Below are positions 36,797 to 47,987 of a stretch of 64,000 bases of DNA, piece after piece (the stretch's first letter is position 1; the number at the start of each line of letters is the position of its first letter). Made by a program: the position numbers and the translations under genes. The notes under the pieces were generated by a model. That model was not told where the DNA came from. It searched no databases and saw only the letters and a program-made list of their open reading frames with translations. Origin of the DNA: Dillenia suffruticosa (Eukaryota; Streptophyta; Magnoliopsida; Dilleniales; Dilleniaceae); contig JAVTVX010000002.1 in assembly GCA_033439265.1 (NCBI GenBank), positions 17,511,674 through 17,575,673 of the forward strand, in the 5' to 3' direction.

Positions 36797-37019
36797 ATGT
36801 CTGAGTCAGAGAGAGAAACTGCATGAATGCAGTAGGGCGGACGAAGACAGTGTTGTCGATGCAAATGGTGGTCCGCTAATACTAGCAGTAGTTGTGATGC
36901 TTTGGGAAAAGCCATATCCGCTACACTTTCAACTGTAATTAGGGATTTCGATTGTAAAGCTGAAGACGCCCTCAACAACCAAATTCATCTCTCTTCTGCC
37001 ATTGCTCGCCTCTCTGCAG
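36797..37019 (+). pseudogene. Snapin/BLOC-1-like first exon fragment
   Basis: Broken frames give MSESERETA, then ADEDSVVDANGGP, then (after a frame change) DALGKAISATLSTVIRDFD and SSAIARLSA, ending at a CAG|GT donor. The last part resembles the N-terminal helix of plant snapin-like (BLOC-1 subunit) proteins, which act in endosomal trafficking. A stop after MSESERETA and the frame change make this copy non-functional. I could not find the expected next exon within several kilobases; a LINE fragment lies there instead. The family call is tentative. Confidence 0.4.
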
Positions 37020-37329
37020 GTACCATTGCATCCTTGTTTTGTTTCAATTCAATAACGTCTCTGAGCCCCACATTGAATATCTAAATCTTTATGTGAAATA
37101 TATCTTAGATTGAGGACTTCCACCCCCCCCCCCCCGGCACCCTCATGTTTGAAGTATGTAAAGCAGCCTCTTAACTGACCTCGGGCTTGAAGAGGGTGAC
37201 CAAAATTACACACTTTTTTTCCCCTCGAAAATAGGCTAACTTGCATGCAGGAGCAAGTTGTATGAAGCATGTTGTAGGGAAATGCATGGAGCTAGCCAAT
37301 TGTACTTTTTAGGGGAATCTTTATAGGGA

Positions 37330-37600
37330 GAGGGAAGAGTTGACCCAGCGGGTAGAGGAGCTAGCTCTCAAGGACTGCAATGATGAAAAAGTTGCGGGGT
37401 TGGATGGGTTCAATCTGGCTCTCTTCAAGGAGGATTAGGACGTGTGAAGAGGGACATGGTGTGTTTCTTTGGTGAGTTCTATGGCTAAAGTGACTCGTTG
37501 GGAATATCAGCACTACTTTGCTGGTTTTAATCCCAAAAAAACAAGAGGATTCCAATTTAAAAGATTCCAAGCCAGTCAACTTGGTGGCAGTATATTTATA
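37330..37600 (+). mobile_element. LINE reverse-transcriptase fragment
   Basis: Plus-strand frames give NDEKVAGLDGFNLALFKED, then, in another frame, LVLIPKKQEDSNLKDSKPVNLV. These are the KAPGPDGF and ALIPK...DFRPISL motifs of plant L1-type reverse transcriptases, in the right order and spacing. An in-frame stop and at least one frameshift are present. Only a short RT piece remains. Confidence 0.7.
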
Positions 37601-38727
37601 ACTACTCTTGCTTTGAGTTTAATCAAGTTGAGCTCAATCTAGGAAGCATGGATACTCCAAATATACCATGTACCAGCTTTTGACACATCCTACATGGATA
37701 CACTTACATTTGGCCAGGATACAAATCAATATGCCATGTGGCATCTCTAAATATTTTATTATTTTTAAAATGTAGAATGCAGATAGGATACAGCCAGAAC
37801 ATGCTTGGGATATTTATGAGATATGACGGATCAGTTTGAATTATTCTTTTTCAAAAATGGGGTCAAAGTATAATTTTAAATGTATATGGTCAAAAATAAA
37901 AAGAGAATAAGATCAGCTCTCTTAATTGAAGCCCCTAAATCAATTTAAGATTTTTGATTTCTTCATCCTCTCTAAAGGCAAAGTGACAGGGGGCAGAGAG
38001 AGAGAGACGTGGAGAGAAACTCTCTTCAATCTTTTACAACTCTTTACATCTGGTAACAAAGAGAGGTTAGAAGGGAGCTCCAATTGCTTTTGAAGAGGAA
38101 GAAAGAGAAACGTGAATATGAACCTTTGATGCTGAAAAAATAATACTGTAATTTTTTCTATAGCAAACTAAACAATTACCTATTTTCTATCTGAAGTATT
38201 ATTAATAAAAATTTAAGAAGACAATAAAAAATATAATATCCCCCTGTCCTTGTATCGTAGTTTTTTGAAATTTATTGTATCGTGCTGTGTATCCATATTT
38301 GTGCATCATAGAGTTCCATCAATTGTAATTATGTATGTTATCATCTGCTAGCTACAATATTGTGAATTAGGTCCTACAGGTTGGATGTTACCATGGATTT
38401 CTAGTGAGAGAGTATCTGTGCCACTCCTTGAACGCTGTGATCAAGAACTTTGTGGAAAGCAATCTACTCATTTTCCCTATGTCAATCAGTTTATATATCA
38501 ACCCATTGTATGTTCTGATACCATATAAGTTCCCCTTATTTTTTTCCTTGAAATTTTTTCTCCTTTCTTATTGAGAATATAAGCTTCCGCATTCTAGTGC
38601 TAGAGGAATCTCATGAATAAAACTCAAAGTCATCTGTATCCTTTGTTAATTAATTTTGTGTCTATTGTAAAGCTCCACTAATTTTTTGTAAATGCAGCAT
38701 CTGTATTACACATAAGAATTTTTAACG
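37601..38727. other. Spacer, nothing recognised
   Basis: About 1.1 kb with a GA-rich patch near 37990-38110 and otherwise unremarkable AT-rich DNA. I looked here for a second snapin-like exon and did not find one. Confidence 0.4.
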
Positions 38728-38812
38728 GTCAATGCGCAATAGCTCAACTGACACCGTCCCGCCTCCCGATTGTAAAGGTCTCGAGTTCGAGACTTATTAT
38801 CTACCAAAATAA
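38728..38812 (+). mobile_element. tRNA-derived SINE fragment
   Basis: Contains an RNA polymerase III A-box (tagctcaactga, near 38750) and B-box (gagttcgagac, near 38782) about 35 bases apart. An A-rich end (aaaataaaaaaag) follows. The sequence between them does not fold into a proper tRNA cloverleaf. Flanks aagaatttttaac and aagattattaac could be an imperfect target-site duplication. Best read as a short plant SINE. Confidence 0.55.
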
Positions 38813-40865
38813 AAAAAGATTATTAACAGGTTAAGAATGAATGGATGGTGGATTCAGCTTTGTATAAGAATTTGCTGATAGGCTCTGTTCTGGATACATT
38901 GTTAGCACATTGAAGATGCAATGCATTGGCTTTTGAACTTCATCTTGGCGGACTTCCCCTTCAATCCTGCCTCAAATGAGCCTGTTGAGTGCCCCTTCAA
39001 CTTTTCTTGATGCTAATGATTCTAAATCCTCACATCACTTGTCCTTTTACTCTTGAGAAAAGAAAATTTTGAAATTCAGGTTGTCCCATACTGCTGTTGT
39101 TTGAGAACTTTCAATTTTTAGTGGAAATCCTTTGATCTTGGTAGTTTTGGGACCTACAAATTAGCTTGATGTGTGCAATAAAAGTCGTTGCTTTCTGCTG
39201 TTGACGTTTTGTGATTGCATCATAGTGATGCTTCCTTCTGATGAGTCTTGCAAGACATTTTACTCAATGAAGCTGGGGTCACTTAAGACGTAGGAAAAAG
39301 CAATAGATTTTCAATGTATCATACTAGAATCATTAAGCTTTTTAAGACTAAGGCTGAACTTGGGTGCCATGTTACCAGATGATCTGTTGTGGGGACTTGA
39401 CCTATGTTAGGCAATTTACTGGTCATTAAGGAGTCCTCGGATGGGAGCACCTGCATGGATTGTGTATGGAGCCATTTTTTTTTTCTCCTGGAACCACTTT
39501 AGATTAGAGTGGAGATGAAATTCAGAGCTGATTGTCGTCGCGCATCATCAAGCTTAGCAGGTAATCTTACACGGCCACTACATATACTGAGAAACTAAGA
39601 TTAAAATTATCGATTCTCTGGCCTGGACTTGAGCCCGGTGGCGTAGTTGGACAGCTAGCAGTTGGTGCCGCATCAAGAATCGCCTTGCAAGAAAGCGCAT
39701 ACAAAAGTTAACACCACGATAGCCACTAAGGCGCAGAAGAGAAAATAGTTCAGATCACCAAGTTAAACAGGTCCAGGCCCTTTGTCACATTCACAATAAC
39801 ATGCAACATAAATGATTATGCCTTCAATAGAATAACCTATAAGACGTTAATGTGATACATTTCACTCCAACTGAAATTCTCCTGGTGATGAGCATGAGGG
39901 TGTATAACAATGATCCGCCACATTCTTTCTTGCTTAGCAAAAGAGTATAAGATGTTATTGTTAGTTGACCTTATTTTTGATTGATTATGGCTCTTGTGAA
40001 AGTAGAGGTTAGATGAACGTAAGTTTAGACCTAATTTAAAATTGTTATTAATAGAATAAAATATAGAATAGAAGAAGGGGAATAGATCTTAAGAAAAGGG
40101 AAAACTTTGGTCGAACACAAAATTCTCTTAATTAATATTTTTAATTTAAATCTTGAGAAAAAATATAAGGATTAGAAAAGTCAATCTCTAAAAAGAGTTT
40201 TACGGTGTTTGGACTGATTTTAATAGGGATAATTTGGATATCGGCCCGTGATGATAGATACACACTAAAAAAAAGAAAATGCAATGGGATAGGGACTTCA
40301 CAAGATAAGTTCAAAATTGAAATAATGGTGGGGGTGGTGCCCGCATTGCAGTAGTAATACGGTGCACGGCACAAGCAAAGGGAATAGGACAACAACACAA
40401 AAAGACGATAAAAATGCCTCATTTGGCAAAATGAAAATCACGTGATGAATCACAGGCGAATGACAAAAATAGGACATCTAAAAACTACTGTACCCACTGT
40501 TAGAGACTCTACGACAAATGAATCAATATCAAATCAATCAAGCTAGGGCGGGTAGAGAGGGAATTGGGAAAGAGAGAGAGAGAGAGAACATGTCGTGTCG
40601 TGTGCCCTAATTTATTATTCCACAGGCAGCAAACAGTGATTTTTCTGTTTTGGATTTGAATAAATGTCTTATTTTATTTTGTTGCAATTGCTGTGGAATA
40701 AATAGAAAATGCAACTCATTGAGATTTTATATGACTGATTCCTGTTTGCAAGATCTATAGACTAATATGATATCACAAAAATATAAATGCCAACTATATC
40801 TCTGCAGATCACAGGATATAGGGCCCTTTAGATATAGAATTAATGAAAATATGGATTTTTTTTTA

Positions 40866-40912
40866 AATAAAAAATAAAAAATAAAAAATAAAAAATAAAA
40901 AATAAAAGAACT
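40866..40912. repeat. TAAAAAA heptamer array
   Basis: About six near-perfect tandem copies of a 7-base unit, ending in ataaaagaac. Low complexity and probably a slippage product. Confidence 0.85.
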
Positions 40913-42416
40913 CTGCAAATAATACAATTTTATAAATTAAACACAAAAGGCTTACATTGAAAAATTCCTTTAATTTTATGTAGTCATAAAAAGTGTAAGA
41001 ATCATAATAAATCACTCATCAATCACAAACTTTCTCAACTATTAAATTTATGGTTTTTATATTAAAGATTCCAATCGTTCAGATCAGTTTGAAAATTTTG
41101 AAATCCAACTTAAATGAGAATACATAGATTATTATTGTATGAAAGTTAAATATTTTTATGAAAATTTTAAATCTTATTTACAAAATCATTTGTTTACTAC
41201 TAAATATTTTTGCTGTAGTAGAATATTGTTACAAAGTGAATAAATAAATAAATAAATAAATAGAGGTGAATTGTGATTTTTCAAACCGTAGCTTTGTGTA
41301 TCAAACCTCAAATTGCCAACGTCATGTTAATCTTTTTTTCTTCCCCCGGAAGAAGCAATTAAAATCAACAAATGTGTTGATAAGACTAATAAATATTGGG
41401 TATTAATACCCTTATAATAAGGATTCAGATTCAAATTTTATATATATAAACATATGTCATAAGAGTTTTATTTTTAAAAATTCAATTTAATTTGAATTGA
41501 ATTTTATCAATATGATTATTGGATACCGTAATTTATTTTAAAAAAGAAGAATGATAAGTAATCTTGAAATCGAATCAGGGTTACAAGGAAGGAGGAGACT
41601 TTTTTAGCTTAGAATCAAGGTTATACAGGGGATAATTTTTTTTGTTTTGGAGTTTAGGGTTTAGAGTTTGTAATCAAAGTTACGAGGGGGAGATTTTGTA
41701 GCTTAGAATTTGTACTTGATAAATTCCCATATAAAACTTATCATTTAAAAATTAAAATTTCATTAATATTAATACCCATAAAATAATATAAAAACCTGCT
41801 GAAAAGAATGACCCTCCTTTCACGGTGCAATGCATATCCTTGTAATGTTGGTTTTGGTTCCCCAAGCCAAATCCATGCATTTTATATAATTGTGTGGGAG
41901 CATCACAAGCTTTTGGCCAAATAAAACCCCAGTTATTTACTCTTGAATTATCATAATAAACGTTGAGTTTGAAATAATTTCTTTTATCATAATTTTTTCA
42001 CTCATGAAAAATTAAATAATATACTCAGCCATACCTAAAACTAGTTAGGACCCAAGACCAAGACCAAGACCAAAACACCAACACCAACACCAACAGTCTC
42101 TGCCAATGGTCCCGTCGAGCAAGACTGGAATCGGGGTTCAACCACTTAGTGCCTCCCCTTCCTATGCCCATAAAATAAAAAGATTGGGTCGGCCGAAAGG
42201 GTCCAAGAATACTAATAAATAGTGGGAAGCGCAAATGATTAAGTAGGGGCCCAGAAGAGGAGGAGGAGGAGGAGGAGAGAGAAGTCCAATAAATCAAGAT
42301 TTTGTTTTTTTTTTGGTCGAATCCAATAAATCAAGATCATGTATGGGGAATAGTCCTTTCACTTCAAAACGTCAAACATCACTAAAAGCCAAATACCCAC
42401 TTATTATTGCTCACCA

Positions 42417-42475
42417 CCCTGCACCCTGCACCCTGCACCCTGCACCCTGCACCCTGCACTCTGCACTCTGCAGAC
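42417..42475. repeat. CCCTGCA heptamer tandem array
   Basis: About eight tandem copies of a 7-base unit, the last two carrying a C-to-T change (ctctgca). The period matches the plant telomeric unit CCCTAAA, but the sequence differs at two positions. It is surrounded by ordinary AT-rich DNA. Confidence 0.9.
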
Positions 42476-43140
42476 ACAACCACAACAGAAATTTTCCAGC
42501 GCCCCCGCTCCTTTTCTATTTTCATTCTTCTTCCGAATTAATTAATTAATAAATTATATTTCGGTAAAGTTAATATTTTTCACAATGAATAGGAAATAAT
42601 TTTTTTTCAAATATTTTTTTAGATCTTCTATTCAAATCTTCATTGAGACTTGATTAGGCACATCAATTAATATTTGTACTCAAGAGCTTATATCATATAT
42701 ATATATATATGATAGAAGCATTGTCCTTGTCAAGCCCCACTTTTTTGTGAGGTGGTTTAGTCACCGGAGCTTGTTGTGAATGGTAAAAGTCTCCCTCCCA
42801 ACTCAATTTATTGGTGTGATTATTTCAATTCGAATTAAATATCATATTCACAAATTGTCAAATTTTTTTAATATTTATATATTTTTTATTTTTAATATTT
42901 AAATTTAAGATTTTAATTTAAAAAATTTAATATTTTTGTGACTAGACTAATGGACCAATAAGACATTGACAGTTAAAATATGATATGTCATTTATAGTAC
43001 ATTTGGGAATTAAATTTTTGCCGCTGACAATATGTCATTCAATCAAAGGATTTCTGAAGAAATGTACTTTAAATCTTTCTAAAAGCTCCAAAAGAATTGA
43101 CCATACCCTGTGCACACCCAAACCCTTAAAAAGAGCTAAA

Positions 43141-45762
43141 CTACAACTTTAAAACAAATGGGCAAAAAACACCCACCAAAATACAAAAGCTAAACAAGTT
43201 GTGTTCATCACGGAAAGAAGGCAAATTAGAAGCGGTAGATGGAGTCTTTCGCAGTTCATGCTTCCCTATAACGATCATGATCACAAATCGACAATTATCT
43301 TGGGAATGATCACTCTTCGTAATGACAGCAAAGTTGGAGAATCCGCTAGTACCCTTTTGTTGATCTGCCTTCTGGATAAACATGTTAAAAGCATGCGAAG
43401 CATTGCTCCTTGCGTCCAAATCACTGCACGATGACCCATACATGTTAGAAGATAACATAAGAGGGTAAATTCTGTTCCATTATATATAAAAGATTACAAT
43501 ATATATTTAATACATGTTTAAATATATGATTGATTATTATGCTAAATATAAGATAAAATATTAAATTAAATGTAAAGGATCAATATTCTATCATACTTCT
43601 ACAATCGTAATAAAAAGAGACCGGATGCTCAAGCTAGATGAGAAATCAAAGAAAAATGATGAGAATAGACTCTTTGTGAATATGTTAGCATAGTGATAAA
43701 TAGGGGGTACATGAAATACTTTGATCTATTCCAAAATTTATTTTTGTCTCAATATATTTAATATGTTGATACATGACCAGGTTATTAGGCAAGTAAATAG
43801 TGCTGACATTTCCTTGGCTCATCTGTCTCTCTTTCTTGATCGATCGATTATGCAAGGAAACTGATTATCCTTGAAGAAAGGGAAGTGCTTTTCAATTTCA
43901 AGAGAAATAGTTTAATAGTGGAAGACAAGACCCAATTTGTTGCCAAATAAGAGAAATTTGAAGGGGAGTTGCATTTCAAAGTTAAAAACAAGGATAAAGA
44001 GTCCAAGAAACAAAACATGAGAAATTTGAGATGAGACTTGAATTGAAGACCAAAACAGTGATGAAAGATATACCAAAAAATAAAAATAAAAAGGAGAAAA
44101 ATAAAGAGAAAGAAGATGACACCAACAAGGAGAAAGAGAGGAAAAGAGGGAAAATAACACTAGGGACTTAGAAGAGGAAGAGAAGGGAAGGAAAGCAAGA
44201 AGGGATAAAAAAAAGAGAGAATAAAGATAAAGAGAAGGAAGATGGAGAGGGAAGTCTAAAGGAAATCAAAGGAAAAGGAAAAGGCTTGCACAAATTGAAG
44301 GATTAAGAGAGGCTACGGTCGTGGTGATGAAATTGGAGGTTTTTTTTAAAAAAACTTTTATATTTTTTTGAATTTTTTTTAAGGTGATTAGAAGTCGAGA
44401 ATGATAACGGCAGAGATGTGGGTCTAGGGTTCTAATATTGAAGTCGAACCTTTTTTTGGAGAAAACAATTGGGATCCGAATATAGAAAAAGGAGAATTTG
44501 AAGGAAATCAACTAGATTTCCTTTTAGATAGGAATTGGGATTTGAACACACATAGAGGAAGAATTGGAAGAAATCAATTAGACTTCATTCTGATGTACAA
44601 GATTCTCACAAAAGGCAAGTGTTAAGTATATAAGAATCAGAAAGATTTCGTGACAGTGATGATACAAAGGGAGGTTAGATTTTCTAATTGGCCTCTAATA
44701 TCATGTTAAAATAAAACTTATTAAAAAAATAAATTTTATCCTATTTTTGAATAATTATATTCTATTATATATATAGAGAATTACACGAGCATATATATAC
44801 TCAATATATGATTGGAGCGTACGTATACTCAATATATTGTTAAATACACGCTTGATTGGTAAGTTAAATATGAGATAGAATATTAAGATAAATGTAACTG
44901 TCATTGTTCTATCAATACCCAGATCGGTGCTATCCACGTATGTGCACGCGTAGTTTATGCTTCCCGCCAAATTGGGGTCTGACATGCTTGCATACGGCGA
45001 CATGACGCGCACCATTGCCTTGCGAAGTAATCCACGCCGTTTGGTGTCTCAAGGGCTCGACCGTTGCCTAGGTCGAGCCAGTACTTGATTGTCCTGTCGA
45101 AGTAGAATAAGCCCCAATGCCTCTCAAAATTCCAGGCTTGGATTCTCTTGCGGTTTCACCTAAGAGCGCAAAAAGTTATATGTCGGGGGGACTGGTTAGG
45201 CCTCTTCGGGGTTCCAATACCTTGGTTGATACAGTCAAGAAGTCCTTGGTTGAACCTACGAGCGTAGTCAACATTTGCACCAGGATCGCCATCTATTGGC
45301 CTGCCAATCTTACCAATAATGACTGGCATTGAAGGGAAGCCGTTCTTTTCGAGGGCCTAACTGAGGGTTTCACATTTGGCTTCGAAAACGTTTGTGTAGG
45401 AGATGGAACCGTCCGCTGCGAGGGTGGAAGCACCATTGAAGAAGACGTAGTCCACTGGGAAGCGGGGATCGGCATACAGGCTGAGGAAAGAGTAGATTTT
45501 GATGGTGAGTGGGCCATTGTTGTGGCCGAAGAACTTGATGATGAAGACCGTGAGGGAACGGATGTCGAAGCGGAAGTCTCCGCCCGAGGGAAGGCCGCTG
45601 GACTGGTAGACGTCTCCATTGAGAGGGATGGTGACCTTCACTTGGTGGCCTAGTCTGGCTTTGATTAGAGCAGCCTGCACATTTTTGGGGGCAGGTAATG
45701 TTGTTTGCACGTAGGTGTCTTTGTATGTCTTGAGAAATGGTTCATTGCCCACAGCCACATAT
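43141..45762 (-). pseudogene. GH17 + X8 (CBM43) beta-1,3-glucanase pseudogene
   Basis: Minus-strand text matches plant glucan endo-1,3-beta-glucosidase 5/6-type proteins. It starts at an AG acceptor (YVAVGNEPFLKTY), continues with LTIKIYSFLSLYADPRFPVDY, ISYTNVF and NFERHWGLFYFD, and ends in an X8 module (YGSSCSDLDARSNASHAFN ... DNCRFVIMI). It is dead by several marks: TAG at 45357-45359, where the family has Trp; TGA at 45156-45158 within a locally shifted frame; a GC dinucleotide insertion near 45006-45010 after ARQWC; a Cys-to-Ser change in X8 (KGTSGF); and the nucleophile motif GEIGWP read as GKIGRP (Glu to Lys at 45309-45311). The acid/base VGNE is kept. An LTR element interrupts it between DLG and YGSSC. 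The N-terminal exon with signal peptide was not found upstream. Intact relatives are GPI-anchored wall enzymes acting on callose. Confidence 0.9.
43443..44914 (-). mobile_element. Non-autonomous copia-like LTR element inside the GH17 relic
   Basis: Two related AT-rich terminal repeats lie at 44704-44914 (5' LTR, minus strand) and 43443-43593 (3' LTR, partly deleted). Both begin TGATAGAA and end TAACA. Directly after the 5' LTR comes TGATATTAGAGGCC, close to the TGGTATCAGAGCC primer-binding site complementary to initiator Met tRNA used by many plant copia elements. The flanks are atacc (44915-44919) and ataca (43438-43442), a 4-of-5 match to a 5-bp target-site duplication. The 1.1-kb interior is purine-rich on the plus strand and encodes no recognisable gag or pol, so movement must have depended on a partner. 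The LTRs are clearly diverged, so the insertion is old. Confidence 0.75.
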
Positions 45763-47987
45763 CTTCATGAGACATGAACAACAATTCAGGACAAATTGCC
45801 GGTGACAATATTAAAGTATCCTTGAAATGCATACAACTAAAAACGAAAACCATTGCTTAACCATTAACTGTTATTTTTCAATCGAGATGCACTACCTCTA
45901 TTACTTTAATTCTTTTAAAAAGAAAAAATATCAAAATAGGAGATTACACGTTTTCAAATCTAATTAAAAATTTTACGTGATTGAATCAAATATTCAATCT
46001 GTGGGAAAGGTTATTAACATACACAACAATTATAATACCTTTCCTTCCTAATTTTAAATTTTGATAGAGATACTAATTATATAAAATATTTTATAAATGA
46101 TCGTTGATTTTATATTTATCAAAATATTATTTTTAAATTTTTATATAAAAATATAAAATTAATATATATTTATTTAAAAATAATTTTATATATTTTAAAA
46201 TTATTATTAAAAAATAAATAATTCAATCATATTGAGCCACGATTGAATCGTTTGTACCATAATTTTAAAATTAAGCAAGAAAATGGAGTGCGGGAATGGG
46301 TTACCTAATTCAAATCGGCGAAAAAGCCGGTCAACACAAGAAAGTCATCACAAGCATGGCATGTTCCCACCCATTAAGCATTGCACTTGAACAAACTTCT
46401 AATCCCCAAGACCTATCAGCTTGCACCAATAGATATTTTCGTGGCGTAGTGATGATCAATACCCAAATTACAAATTTTCAACTTTCATACGTGATGGATC
46501 AATTAAACCCCAAACCAATGTTCCCAAGGATTTTGAGATTTCATTTTGTATAATATATTAAGTTCTGTTGACAAGTCAGATATGACTTTGGACTAGGTCA
46601 AGAGAACATTTTCCAATTCAACACAAAAGCCAATATCAAGATAATGCTCACCGATGCAAAAGTTAATAACGATTTAACATTTGAGATGCGATTGAAGCGA
46701 TGTGGGTCTACAGCATCGTTGCTCCTCTTTCGCCGGGTCCCATCGTAGATTTCTAATTTTTAGGATTTTTACCCAACAGCCCTAAAACTCCGTTTCCAAA
46801 AAACGAAAAGGTATTTTATAATGAAATAAAAGTCCAAAACTTATAGATATCCGTTGGGTTTGTAATAGAAAAGAGGAAATGGGGTACAAGTGGACAACGC
46901 AGAGAGTTTTCTTTTTCAATTGGGATATGGAATGGACATGTGAAGCAGCAGCAGCACATGCTATCTCAGAACAACTAGCCAGGAAACACCGAACGAATCT
47001 TTATTTATTGTGACCATTTCACGTTCATCCACCATCAAAAACATACAAAATTTATTTCTTTCATTTTTTTTTAAATAATAATAATAATAATAATAATAAT
47101 AATTAAAGAAATTGTGGGTAATGCGAAAAATTTTAAAAAAAAAAAAAAAAAAAAAAAGGAAGGCTGAGTCTGACTCGGAGAGTGGTTTTGGGATCAGACT
47201 GACATGCAAAAGAGAGAAAAAACACAAGCCTTTCTGAAATAAATAATCATTTTCCTTTTCAAATTTTGAGCACCGTTTCCCAACACACACCCACACACCC
47301 ACACCCACTAAACGACAAATTCCCTAGAAAGAAAGAAAGAATAGATAAGCTCTAACATGCTCCCTACAAAGGACAACTGAACCTTGATTTCAGGTTGAAA
47401 GAGTACGCGCCGTAGAAGCGCGTGAGATTCTGTCAGGAAAGGAGGCAGGGAAGGGCAAGCCCTACGGGGGTTGAGTCGGTCCACAGGGGCACTTTGTTTT
47501 CTTGACCAGGAGGTGATTCGAAGTGATACATGATGTGATCAAATGAACCCCAAAAACCAAAACCAAAACAAAAATAAAAATATAAAAAAGCACCGGCAGA
47601 GAGAGATTCCAATTCCAGTCCCCCTATCATTTTATCAATTTTCTGACCAAGACCAATTTTAATTAATTAAAAACCCTAAAAATTTTTATCAATTCTGGAT
47701 TCTGATCCGAACCCCCCCCTTCATTTACCAACCTGCGAAAGAATAATACACAAGATACTAACATCATCAAGAAGAGGAAAAAACAAATCTAAGAAAAGAA
47801 ATAAAAACCCACCAAGAAGCAATAAATCACTCTCGTGGTATTCTCTTGTTTTCTGACGATGGAATTTGAAAAGCAGATAAAAAGAAAAATGTAGACATGA
47901 CTGGTCAGCTAAAAGCTTTTCTTCTTCTTCCTTTTTATTTTTATTTTTTTTTCATTTTACCTATGACTGATTGCCTCCGCCTGCTTC
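45763..47987. other. Spacer and 3' flank of the DUF1645-like gene
   Basis: About 2.2 kb. The missing N-terminal exon of the GH17 relic was sought here without success. An (AAT)n run (47074-47103) and poly-A tracts occur. The last several hundred bases are pyrimidine-rich on the plus strand and probably belong to the 3' UTR of the minus-strand gene ending at 47988. Confidence 0.4.

Larger units (their letters stand above)
38813..43140. other. Spacer with simple repeats, no gene
   Basis: About 4.3 kb. It includes a GC-richer patch at 39620-39770 whose minus strand reads YFLFCALVAIVVLTFVCAF before a stop, possibly the tail of a membrane-protein gene fragment. There is an (AG)n run near 40570, a TAAAAAA heptamer array at 40866-40912, an (AATA)n run near 41238-41262, and a CCCTGCA array at 42417-42475. 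No complete gene is supported. Confidence 0.4.

Noticed and set aside
38065..38090. agaagggagctcca resembles the core of miR159/miR319
   Set aside because: Only the central bases match, and no complementary arm is seen nearby to make a hairpin.
39640..39700. tRNA-like patch (ggcgtagttggacagctagc)
   Set aside because: No matching T-arm or acceptor stem, and the spacing does not fit a cloverleaf.
43460..44890. Intron between the GH17 and X8 parts
   Set aside because: No usable AG acceptor directly precedes the X8 text, and the boundaries coincide with LTR ends and a target duplication.
44755..45015. Separate small gene MVRVMSPYASMSDPNLAG...
   Set aside because: It is the GH17 relic read after a GC insertion, running on into the LTR.
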